This document shows, piece by piece, positions 51,107-58,319 of a stretch of DNA of 64,000 bases. The DNA comes from Rhodococcus triatomae (GTDB lineage Bacteria > Actinomycetota > Actinomycetes > Mycobacteriales > Mycobacteriaceae), in NCBI RefSeq assembly GCF_014217785.1, contig NZ_CP048814.1, positions 3,286,001 through 3,350,000 of the forward strand, read 5' to 3'. Both the position numbers and the translations under genes were made by a program. The notes under the pieces are model-generated. The model was not told the origin of the DNA. It saw only the letters and a program-made list of their open reading frames with translations, and ran no database searches. Numbering within the stretch: position 1 is the stretch's first letter; the number at the start of each line of letters is the position of its first letter.

Positions 51107-51136
51107 CCCCCATTCGAAGAGTTTCGAGGAGTAACC

Positions 51137-51808
51137 GTGAAATCCGTTCGTACCCGATCCTTTGCCGCCGCTCTCGCCGGTTCGGCGCTGGTGTTGACCG
51201 CCGCCGCGTGTTCGTCCGACGCCGATGCCGATTCGGCGACCGAGGCGTTCGTCTCCGAGTCCGTCCTGGAGGCGGGTGAGTCGAATCCGATGATCGCCCA
51301 GGGCGTCACCATCGGTCCGAACGCCTACTTCTACAAGTCCAGTGGACTCGGTCCCGCGGCGGGGAACGACGCCGCCGAATCCGGTACCCCGGAGTCCTAC
51401 ATCGACACCGAGATGTTCTCCGGCGGCACGTTGCCGGAGGGTGTCACCATCACCGAGGCTCAGGGCATCAACGTGCTCGGACAGATCCGAGAGAATCTCG
51501 AGGCGCGGGGGCTCACGCTCGAGGACGTCGTGAGCATGCGGGTGTTCCTGGACAACGCACCCGGTACCGATATCGCCGACTATGCAGGGTGGAACCGCGC
51601 CTACCGGCAGTTCTTCGCCAACACCGACCTCGACAGCGGTGAGACGGTGCTGGTGCCGATGGGGACCGCCGAGCCCGCGGCCCCGTTGGAGCGGAACTCG
51701 GCGCGGCCCAGCCGTTTCGCCCTCGAGGTCGCGAGTCTGCCCGTGCCGGGGTGGCTCGTCGAGGTCGAGGTCGATGCCGTGTATCCGGAAGGACAGGAAC
51801 CGCAATGA
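51137..51808 (+). CDS. RidA-like (YjgF/UK114) lipoprotein
   Basis: 223 residues from GTG 51137. Lipobox LTAAAC with Cys25 anchors it outside. The RidA domain has INVLGQIRENLEARGLTLEDVVSMRVFL and an ARPSRFALEVASLP segment with the Arg that binds the imino acid carboxylate in RidA (recalled). RidA hydrolyses reactive imines to keto acids and ammonia. Almost all RidA proteins are cytoplasmic, so an exported form next to an exported oxidase is unusual. 30 bp after the oxidase gene, probably one transcript. Confidence 0.88.
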   Translation: MKSVRTRSFAAALAGSALVLTAAACSSDADADSATEAFVSESVLEAGESNPMIAQGVTIGPNAYFYKSSGLGPAAGNDAAESGTPESYIDTEMFSGGTLPEGVTITEAQGINVLGQIRENLEARGLTLEDVVSMRVFLDNAPGTDIADYAGWNRAYRQFFANTDLDSGETVLVPMGTAEPAAPLERNSARPSRFALEVASLPVPGWLVEVEVDAVYPEGQEPQ

Positions 51809-52085
51809 GGGACGTGATCCGTCCGAGCGCCGGCCGGTACTCGCCGAGGCCATCGAAACGGACACGACCAGCGTGAACGTGCCGGCGCCCGTCCGTAACC
51901 CGGAGGCATGCCGGGTGTGCGGGCTGTGACGAGTGTATTGAGGGCAGGTCACGATCCGTCGCAATAGTCCGCGTTCGTCCGAATTGGTGCTAACGATCTC
52001 GATAGTCTGCCGATAAAGCTGACGTCGGTACTCAGTCGGTATTTCACAGTCGGGGTTCGAAAAGGGACGTCGGAAGGACGCAGAC

Positions 52086-52547
52086 ATGAAGAACCGGATA
52101 GTGGCACGTGCTGTCGCTGCACTGGGCGCAACCGTGGGCCTCACGGCCGCGGGCGTCATGGCGGCCGCACCGGCAAATGCCCAGGAGCCGTTCAATCTCC
52201 GCGTCGAGGGCGGCGTGCACTGTAGCTTCGGCCAGCCGGGCCAGCCATGGCAGAACTTCTGGTCCATGCACAGGTGGATGGACGTCGTCAACGACGGTCC
52301 GGGCGTGGCGCCGAACGTCGTCCTGCAGGAGTTCGGCGGCGCCCACAAGTTCGCCCAGGAGCTCAAGCCGGGCGAGAGACTCACCATCGACACCCGGTGG
52401 TTCGGCTGCTGGCCGTCGTCGATCTCGGGGTACACGTACTCGAGCCTGATCGACCCGCTCCAGGACAACGTCGGATTCTGGGCGAACGTCGAGTTGCGGG
52501 AGAACCCGCTGCCCGAGGGCGCACCGGTTCCGCCTGCTGCCGGCTGA
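52086..52547 (+). CDS. Small secreted protein, unknown function
   Basis: 153 residues from ATG 52086. Sec signal peptide with AGVMAAAPANAQ cleavage site near residue 33. The mature 120-residue domain has two Cys (VHCSFG and WFGCWPS), likely a disulfide, many Trp residues and strand-like spacing. No family recognised. The 277 bp before it (51809-52085) show no gene beyond very short frames and should hold its promoter; a palindromic element follows. Confidence 0.8.
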   Translation: MKNRIVARAVAALGATVGLTAAGVMAAAPANAQEPFNLRVEGGVHCSFGQPGQPWQNFWSMHRWMDVVNDGPGVAPNVVLQEFGGAHKFAQELKPGERLTIDTRWFGCWPSSISGYTYSSLIDPLQDNVGFWANVELRENPLPEGAPVPPAAG

Positions 52548-52549
52548 CC

Positions 52550-52606
52550 CCCTGGGTGAAGGTGGCCTTCGACCGATCTGACGGGTTGAAGGCCACCTTC
52601 ACCCTG
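52550..52606. repeat. Dispersed palindromic element, copy 2
   Basis: Arms of 17 bp (52554-52570 and 52588-52604) around a 17-nt loop, starting 3 bp after a stop codon. The left half is identical to copy 1 at 46899 for 25 bp; the loop and the far right end differ. Between converging genes, where it can terminate both. Confidence 0.9.
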
Positions 52607-52624
52607 CCGCGGGGTGGGGCTCGT

Positions 52625-52840
52625 TCAGTTGCGGCGACCCCAGCGGAAGTAGGACAGCGGGCCGACGAAGTTGATCGAGATGATCGCGGCCCAGGTTGCC
52701 TTGCGTCCGTTGACCTGTGCCTTGTCCCGGCGCGCCAGATCCGCCCATGCGGCGACGGCGAGTCCGATCTGGACCGTGGACAACGTGGCCACCCCCACCC
52801 GCTGCGGGGTACTCAATTCGGACCAGCGCTTGCGTGCCAT
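52625..52840 (-). CDS. PLDc_N-type two-span membrane protein
   Basis: 71 residues from ATG 52840. Two helices (ATLSTVQIGLAVAAWADLARR and ATWAAIISINFVGPLSYFRWGRRN). The N-F-V-G-P-x-x-Y-F-x-W-G-R-R ending is the signature of the phospholipase D N-terminal-like (PLDc_N) mini-proteins. Function unknown. Confidence 0.88.
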   Translation of the reverse strand: MARKRWSELSTPQRVGVATLSTVQIGLAVAAWADLARRDKAQVNGRKATWAAIISINFVGPLSYFRWGRRN

Positions 52841-53004
52841 GCGGGCTCCTCGGGTCTCGACGGTCTCCCCAGACTAGTCGGGCAGTGGCCCAGGCCTTCC
52901 GCGTGTACGTGCGTGTTCGCTCGCGTGGCCCGCCGGTGGACGGGAACCTTTCGGCCCCGCCCTGCATCGAACTGTCAGTACGTCGTCGATCAGGGAGCGC
53001 GCAC

Positions 53005-53616
53005 ATGTCCGAACCCACGTCACAGCCCGGGGTCACCGCACCCTCGTCGGTGAGCCAGCCCGGGGTCACCACACCTGCGGTGCCGCCCGCCGAGCCGGAG
53101 ACGCCCTCCCCGGCGGTGTCCACCCAACCCGGTGTGACCACGTCGACGATCCCGGTACCTCCCGTTACAGAGGACCCGAACCTCGCTACCCCGAACCTCG
53201 CCCGCGTGGACCCGGCCGAGGACGACCGGACGGAAAGCGCGCCGGATCCGGTCGCCCCCGCCACCGTTGCGGCAGTGCCCGACTCCGGCACACCCGACCC
53301 GGTGGAACCTGCTCCGGCGATTCTGATCGACGTCGACCTCGACGGGACCTCGGAGGTCGTCCTCGCCGACACGACGGGTACCGGAGTTCCGGACACCCTC
53401 CATGTCGATGCGAACAGCGACGGGACCGTCGATCTGGCTGCGGCCGACACCACCGGGAACGGTGTGCCGGACACCATCTCCTTCGACGCGATGGGAACGG
53501 GCAGCCCGAACGTGTTCATCGACGACGCGAACGGTGACGGTCTCCCGGACACCGTCACGGTCGATACCGCCCCCATCGAGGAAGCCCTGCACAACTTCAT
53601 CGACGATCTGTTCTGA
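53005..53616 (+). CDS. Acidic protein with Pro/Thr repeats and calcium-binding-like Asp repeats
   Basis: 203 residues from ATG 53005. The first 60 residues repeat the motif QPGVT four times within a Pro/Thr-rich stretch. The second half has repeated D-x-D-x-(D/T)-G units (DVDLDGTSEV, DANSDGTVDL, DANGDGLPDT) alternating with DTTGTGVPDT-like units, resembling EF-hand/thrombospondin-3-type calcium loops. No signal peptide is seen, so location is unclear. Very acidic. Function unknown. Confidence 0.75.
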   Translation: MSEPTSQPGVTAPSSVSQPGVTTPAVPPAEPETPSPAVSTQPGVTTSTIPVPPVTEDPNLATPNLARVDPAEDDRTESAPDPVAPATVAAVPDSGTPDPVEPAPAILIDVDLDGTSEVVLADTTGTGVPDTLHVDANSDGTVDLAAADTTGNGVPDTISFDAMGTGSPNVFIDDANGDGLPDTVTVDTAPIEEALHNFIDDLF

Positions 53617-53673
53617 TTCGCAACGAGTCCGGTTTCGGGGATGTGTCGCGCCGCGACAGGTCGCTTCGCGAGG

Positions 53674-54822
53674 TCAGCCGAGAGCGTCGCGTAACGCAGC
53701 GCGATCGACCTTCCCCGGGCCCCGCAGCGGTAGCCGGTCGACGATGTGCACCTCGCGGGGGGCGGCGGTGGCATCCACCGTCCGGCAGGCGAATTCACGA
53801 ATCGATTCGAGATCGGGTGGTTGCGGACCGGCCGGGACGACGGCCACTACGACGCGGTGCCCGAGCCGTGGATCGGGAACACCGAACACCGCACATTCCG
53901 CGATGCCCGGATGCCCCGCGAGGGCAGCCTCCACCACCTGGGGGACGACCGTGAGCCCGCCGGTGGAGACGGCCTCGTCCAGCCTGCCGGTGATCGCGAG
54001 TACCCCGTCGGTCAGGGTGCCCGCGTCGTCGGTGCGGAACCAGCCCGGTTCGGCGAACGCCGGATGGTCGGGCAGCCCCCGATAGCCGGACGCGAGCATC
54101 GCCCCACCGAGCAGTACCCGCCCGTCGTCGTCGATCCGGACCCGCGCTCCGCCGAGAGGGATGCCGTCGTACACGCAACCACCGCAGGTCTCGCTCATCC
54201 CGTAGGTGCGGACCACGGTGATGCCGGCGTTCGTGGCGCGGGCCAGCACCGGTGCCGGGGTCGCCGCCCCACCCAGCAGAACGGCGTCGAGGTCGGCCAG
54301 CGCGGCCACCGCTTCCGGGTGCTCGAGCGCTTTCACCAGCTGGGTGGGCACGAGCGAGGTGTAGCGCCGCGGTCCACTCATCGCGGCCACGGCGTTCGGG
54401 AGCGTGGACGGGTCGAAGCCCGTCGCGACGTCGACCACGACCGGCTCGGTTCCGGCGAGCACGCTGCGCAGGAGAACCTGCACTCCGGCGATGTGGTGTG
54501 CCGGAAGCGCCAGGAGCCACGACCCCGTGCCGCCCAGTCGGGCGTGCGTCGCCTCGCCGCTGGCACGGAGAGCAGCGGCGGTGAGCAGGGCTCCCTTGGG
54601 AACGCCCGTCGTGCCCGAGGTCGCCACCACGAGTGCCACCGACTCGTCCACCTCCTCGCCGGGGCGTAGCGCGTCGGCGAGCCGCCGGGTCTCGCGGGCG
54701 TCGTCGGCGGGAACCGGCGCCAGCGCAGGGACACCGCCGGCAAGGACGGATTCGAGGCGGGGGAGGAGGCCGAGTACCTGGCCGCCCGCGGGAACCGGAA
54801 GCAGATCGAGCACTGTCGTCAC
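53674..54822 (-). CDS. menE: o-Succinylbenzoate-CoA ligase
   Basis: 382 residues from ATG 54822. ANL-superfamily adenylating enzyme of menaquinone synthesis. Nucleotide loop VATSGTTGVPKGALL, then VLLGGAATPA, RTYGMSETCGGCVYDG, WFRTDDAG and the C-terminal lid Lys in LRGPGKVDRAAL. Short for the superfamily because the N-terminal part is reduced, normal for actinobacterial MenE. Matches Rv0542c. Confidence 0.93.
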   Translation of the reverse strand: MTTVLDLLPVPAGGQVLGLLPRLESVLAGGVPALAPVPADDARETRRLADALRPGEEVDESVALVVATSGTTGVPKGALLTAAALRASGEATHARLGGTGSWLLALPAHHIAGVQVLLRSVLAGTEPVVVDVATGFDPSTLPNAVAAMSGPRRYTSLVPTQLVKALEHPEAVAALADLDAVLLGGAATPAPVLARATNAGITVVRTYGMSETCGGCVYDGIPLGGARVRIDDDGRVLLGGAMLASGYRGLPDHPAFAEPGWFRTDDAGTLTDGVLAITGRLDEAVSTGGLTVVPQVVEAALAGHPGIAECAVFGVPDPRLGHRVVVAVVPAGPQPPDLESIREFACRTVDATAAPREVHIVDRLPLRGPGKVDRAALRDALG

Positions 54823-54834
54823 CCGATCAGCGTG

Positions 54835-55037
54835 TCACGGCTCCGTCGGCTCGTCCCATTCGGCGGCGACCGGCCACCCCGCCGCGGTGAGGGTCTCCGT
54901 CACCCGCAACAGGTCGTCGGTCGGCTCCTCGTGAATGACCCCGGCCACGATGCTCCGCACGTCGTCGAAGTCGACGATCCGTCCGGGTAACCGGCCCGCA
55001 GCCAGTCGAGCACCGACCGCACCGAGTACTTCGCCAT
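54835..55037 (-). pseudogene. DUF3349 gene, internally deleted and frameshifted
   Basis: ATG 55037 has a GGAAGGAG site and begins a typical DUF3349 N-terminus (MAKYSVRSVLDWLRAGYPDG). After 20 codons that frame loses similarity and stops early. A different frame then gives the normal C-terminal half (VDFDDVRSIVAGVI...RVTETLTAAGWPVA). About 30 central residues of the family are missing, so a deletion with a frame change is more likely than a single-base error. The corresponding M. tuberculosis gene, Rv0543c, sits in the same place. Confidence 0.65.
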
Positions 55038-55120
55038 CCCGCGGACTCCTTCCCGTCGATCCGTCATGCCTGCACCGACCGCCCCGGGGAGGGACGTGTC
55101 GGATCGGAAGCCTCATCGGC

Positions 55121-55411
55121 CTAGAAGAAGTGCAGGCCGAACGTGCTCGCGAGGAAGTCGGACATGAGCATCAGTATCCCTGCCGCGATCGCGATCAGCA
55201 CGACGGCGAAACACGACCAGGCGAGGACGCGGCCGGTGACGGTGGGCACCCGGGCGCGCTCGGTGCCGTCCGTCGTGTCGGACAGGTCGGAGGCGCCGGA
55301 GTCCAGTGCGCGTAGCCCGAGTGCGAACACCGCGGGCAGTCCGGCGCCGAACAGCAGGCCGACGAGCACGACCTGCCAGAGCGAGCTGACGGTATCGGTG
55401 AGGAGTGTCAT
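55121..55411 (-). CDS. Two-span membrane protein (Rv0544c-like)
   Basis: 96 residues from ATG 55411. Two hydrophobic helices (LWQVVLVGLLFGAGLPAVFA and WSCFAVVLIAIAAGILMLM) with a polar loop between. It lies 14 bp after pitA and is probably co-transcribed, as in M. tuberculosis; perhaps an accessory of the phosphate transporter. Function unknown. Confidence 0.85.
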   Translation of the reverse strand: MTLLTDTVSSLWQVVLVGLLFGAGLPAVFALGLRALDSGASDLSDTTDGTERARVPTVTGRVLAWSCFAVVLIAIAAGILMLMSDFLASTFGLHFF

Positions 55412-55425
55412 CGAGAATCCTTCCG

Positions 55426-56607
55426 TCAGATCGTGGTCGGCTCGGTGGAGCCGGACGAGTCGGCGTGGGGGCGGGCGCGTTCGTCCATCCATTCGGCATT
55501 GACGTTGCCCGCATGGATCGGCTGCCGGCGCGAGCGCAGGTACATCAGCGTGGCGAGCAGAACGAGCAGTGAGAACACCACCAGGACGCCGGCGAGACCA
55601 CCGACGAGGTGCGCGATCGCCCAGCAGATCGCCCCGACCACGGCGGCCGACGGCAGCGTGATCAGCCACGCAGCCACCATGCGACCCGCCACGCTCCACC
55701 GGACGTCCGCATCCTTGCGGCCGAGGCCGCTTCCGAGGATCGAGCCGGTGGCGACGTGTGTCGTCGAGAGCGGCAGACCGAAGTGGCTCGAGGTGAGGAT
55801 GATCGCGGCGGAGGACGACTCCGCGGCCATGCCCTGCGGCGCGGAGATCTCCACCAGTCCCTTGCCCAGGGTGCGGATGATCCGCCACCCGCCGAGATAC
55901 GTGCCGAGGGCGATCGCGACGGCGCAGGTGAACTTCACCCAGAACGGCATCTCGGAGTCGGTGGTGAGCGAACCGTGCGCGACGAGCGCCAGGAAGATCA
56001 CGCCCATCGTCTTCTGGGCGTCGTTGGTGCCGTGCGCGAGCGAGACCAGGGACGCCGACCCGATCTGGCCGAGCCGGAAGCCCCGGTTGCGCGTCGCGGA
56101 GGTGATCGTGGCCGTGATCCGGAACACGAGCCAGGTCCCCACGGTGGCGACCAGTGCCGCGACGACGGGCGCCAGGACGGCGGGGACGATGACCTTGCCG
56201 AGCACGCCTCCCCAGACGACCCCGCTCATCCCGAGAGAGGCGATCGCGGCGCCGATCAACCCACCGAAGAGTGCGTGGGAGGAACTGGACGGCAGGCCGA
56301 GCAGCCAGGTGAACAGATTCCAGATGATGCCGCCGACGAGGCCGGCGAACACGATGAGGAGCAGTGCCTGACCGGCGACGTTGTCCAGGTTGACGACGCC
56401 CTTGGCGACCGTGGCCGCGACTTCGACGGACAGGAACGCACCGACCAGGTTGAGCACCGCGGACAACGCGACGGCCACTTTCGGAGGCAGGGCGCCCGTC
56501 GCGATGGACGTCGCCATCGCGTTTCCCGTGTCGTGGAAGCCGTTCGTGAAATCGAATGCCAGGGCAGTGACGACGACTACCGAGAGGACGACGAGCTCTG
56601 TGGTCAC
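55426..56607 (-). CDS. pitA: Low-affinity inorganic phosphate transporter PitA
   Basis: 393 residues from GTG 56607. PiT-family signatures appear twice, as expected for the inverted repeat: FDFTNGFHDTGNAMATSIATG and SLAHGTNDAQKTMGVIFLAL, with GLPSSSSHALFGGLIGA and LPLSTTHVATGSILG as the second pair. About ten membrane helices. Imports metal-phosphate with protons. Matches Rv0545c. Confidence 0.94.
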   Translation of the reverse strand: MTTELVVLSVVVVTALAFDFTNGFHDTGNAMATSIATGALPPKVAVALSAVLNLVGAFLSVEVAATVAKGVVNLDNVAGQALLLIVFAGLVGGIIWNLFTWLLGLPSSSSHALFGGLIGAAIASLGMSGVVWGGVLGKVIVPAVLAPVVAALVATVGTWLVFRITATITSATRNRGFRLGQIGSASLVSLAHGTNDAQKTMGVIFLALVAHGSLTTDSEMPFWVKFTCAVAIALGTYLGGWRIIRTLGKGLVEISAPQGMAAESSSAAIILTSSHFGLPLSTTHVATGSILGSGLGRKDADVRWSVAGRMVAAWLITLPSAAVVGAICWAIAHLVGGLAGVLVVFSLLVLLATLMYLRSRRQPIHAGNVNAEWMDERARPHADSSGSTEPTTI

Positions 56608-56688
56608 TCGGGTGATTCTGAACGACCGCGAGCGCAAAAGTACAACCGGACGACGGTCGCGACGCGGTGAGTACGGGCGACGCGAAAA

Positions 56689-56750
56689 GTGAGTGAGGCA
56701 GCTCATATCGGTGAGTGATCGTGTTACAACTCACGCCCGATCTCACTCAC
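56689..56750. promoter_or_regulatory. GTGAGTGA repeats between pitA and the ABC importer
   Basis: GTGAGTGA occurs at 56689-56696 and 56711-56718, 22 bp apart, and its complement TCACTCAC at 56743-56750, with a further ACTCAC at 56729. Four half sites in direct and inverted order within 62 bp of a divergent promoter suggest an operator. Confidence 0.6.
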
Positions 56751-56866
56751 CGGGAATGTCCGGATTTCGCCCCTCGGGGTGCTGGCAACCTCTCGCGCAT
56801 CGGCCGCTCAGTGGCCGCGGAGCGCGGGTTCGACGCGCGTGCACCAGCCGAAGGAGAGTCCCGACC

Positions 56867-58291
56867 GTGAGAAGCAACACGACAGCCCGACTGGTGGTGG
56901 CTTGCGCGACCGCCGCAGTCCTGGTCTCCGCCTGCGCCACCGACCGTGGCGACGGACCGGAGGTCACCGGGTTCGGAGCCGGCGCGGGGGAGGGCGCCGC
57001 CGCATCGACCTCCGCCGAGGATTCGTTCGGCACGCTCGCCTCGCCCTGCGGGCCGGGAGATGCCGGCGGGGCCACCGAACAGGGCGTGACGGACACCGAG
57101 ATCCGGATCGGTTACGGCGACGATCGTGGGTACGTGAAGAGCCCCGGGCTCAACCGCGAGATGAGCGACGCGGTCCGCGTGATGATCGACTGGTGCAACG
57201 CGCAGGGCGGCATCAACGGGCGGAAGGTCGTGGGCACCGACTACGACGCGGCGATGACGCAGGCGAATCAGGTGATGCAGGAGGCGTGCGCGTCCGAGTT
57301 CATGATGGTCGGCCACGGATTCGCGATGGACCAGACCTCGGAGCAGACGCGGGTCGCCTGCAATCTCGCGGCGGTGCCCGGCTTCACCGTCTCGCCCGAT
57401 GCCGCCAACGGCCCGATGACCTTTCAGGGAGTGCCGTTCCCCGTCGACTACGCGAACGGGTCGCAGTGGTTCCAGATGGCGCAGATGCATCCCGATCTCA
57501 CGAACGACTTCGCGCTCGTCGGGTCGACGATGCCGACCATCATCTCCTCGTTGACGAAGACCGCCTCGATCGCCGAGGCCGCGGGGTTCCGGCTGAAGGA
57601 CTGCGGCATCACCCTCAACTACGACGGTGAAGCGAGCTACCTACCGTTCGCGGAGAAGGTGAAGGAGTGCGGCGCGAAGGGCTTGTGGACGTCCCGATCC
57701 GCGACTCCGGCGGAACTGAACTTCTATCGGGCGGTTCAGCAGGTCGGCATCGACCCGATCATCTTCGGCGAAGCCACCTGGTACGGGGAGGCGATCGCGG
57801 AGTTCAACGCCGGTAGCGGGCTGCTCGACTCGCTCAATGCCGGGATGACGTTCCAGTTGCTCGAGAATGCCGACGAGGTTCCTGCGGTACGCGCCTACGT
57901 CGATCTGGTCTCCGCGGCGGACGGGAAGACCGCACTCCTCGGGATGCAGGCGACCTCCTCGTTCCTGCTGTGGGCCACCGCGGCGCAGACCTGCGGGTCC
58001 GATCTGACTCGCCAGTGCATGGTGACCGAGCTGTCCCGGATCGACGAATGGGACGGCGGCGGGTTGCACGCGGTGACCGATCCCGGTGCCAACATGCCGG
58101 CACGGTGCGGGCTGATGGTCGCGCTGGACGGCGCGGAGTACTCACAGGTGTTCCCCGACACCACTGCCGAATTCGAGTGTGACGACCGGTATCTGGTGGC
58201 CACCGACCCGAGCACCTGGGGTACCGAGCTGGGACCTGACCGGATCGCGACCAAGTACCTGAATCCGTCGGTCCTCACTCCGCAGGCCTGA
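56867..58291 (+). CDS. HAAT-family ABC substrate-binding lipoprotein
   Basis: 474 residues from GTG 56867 (AAGGAGAG upstream). Lipobox VLVSAC with Cys23. Periplasmic-binding type 1 (LivJ-like) fold: VTDTEIRIGYGDDRG, NAQGGINGRKVVGTDYD and VNY-type hinge strands. At least six Cys in the mature part, probably disulfides, unusual for LivJ. First gene of an importer operon; the substrate may be a branched amino acid, amide or another small acid. Confidence 0.88.
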   Translation: MRSNTTARLVVACATAAVLVSACATDRGDGPEVTGFGAGAGEGAAASTSAEDSFGTLASPCGPGDAGGATEQGVTDTEIRIGYGDDRGYVKSPGLNREMSDAVRVMIDWCNAQGGINGRKVVGTDYDAAMTQANQVMQEACASEFMMVGHGFAMDQTSEQTRVACNLAAVPGFTVSPDAANGPMTFQGVPFPVDYANGSQWFQMAQMHPDLTNDFALVGSTMPTIISSLTKTASIAEAAGFRLKDCGITLNYDGEASYLPFAEKVKECGAKGLWTSRSATPAELNFYRAVQQVGIDPIIFGEATWYGEAIAEFNAGSGLLDSLNAGMTFQLLENADEVPAVRAYVDLVSAADGKTALLGMQATSSFLLWATAAQTCGSDLTRQCMVTELSRIDEWDGGGLHAVTDPGANMPARCGLMVALDGAEYSQVFPDTTAEFECDDRYLVATDPSTWGTELGPDRIATKYLNPSVLTPQA

Positions 58292-58319
58292 GCCCACCGA
58301 ATCCAGGAAGGGGCGCAGT

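Noticed and set aside
51806-51930. Very short frames after the RidA-like gene (about 18-23 codons)
   Set aside because: No ribosome binding site, no motif and no conservation evidence; too short to call.
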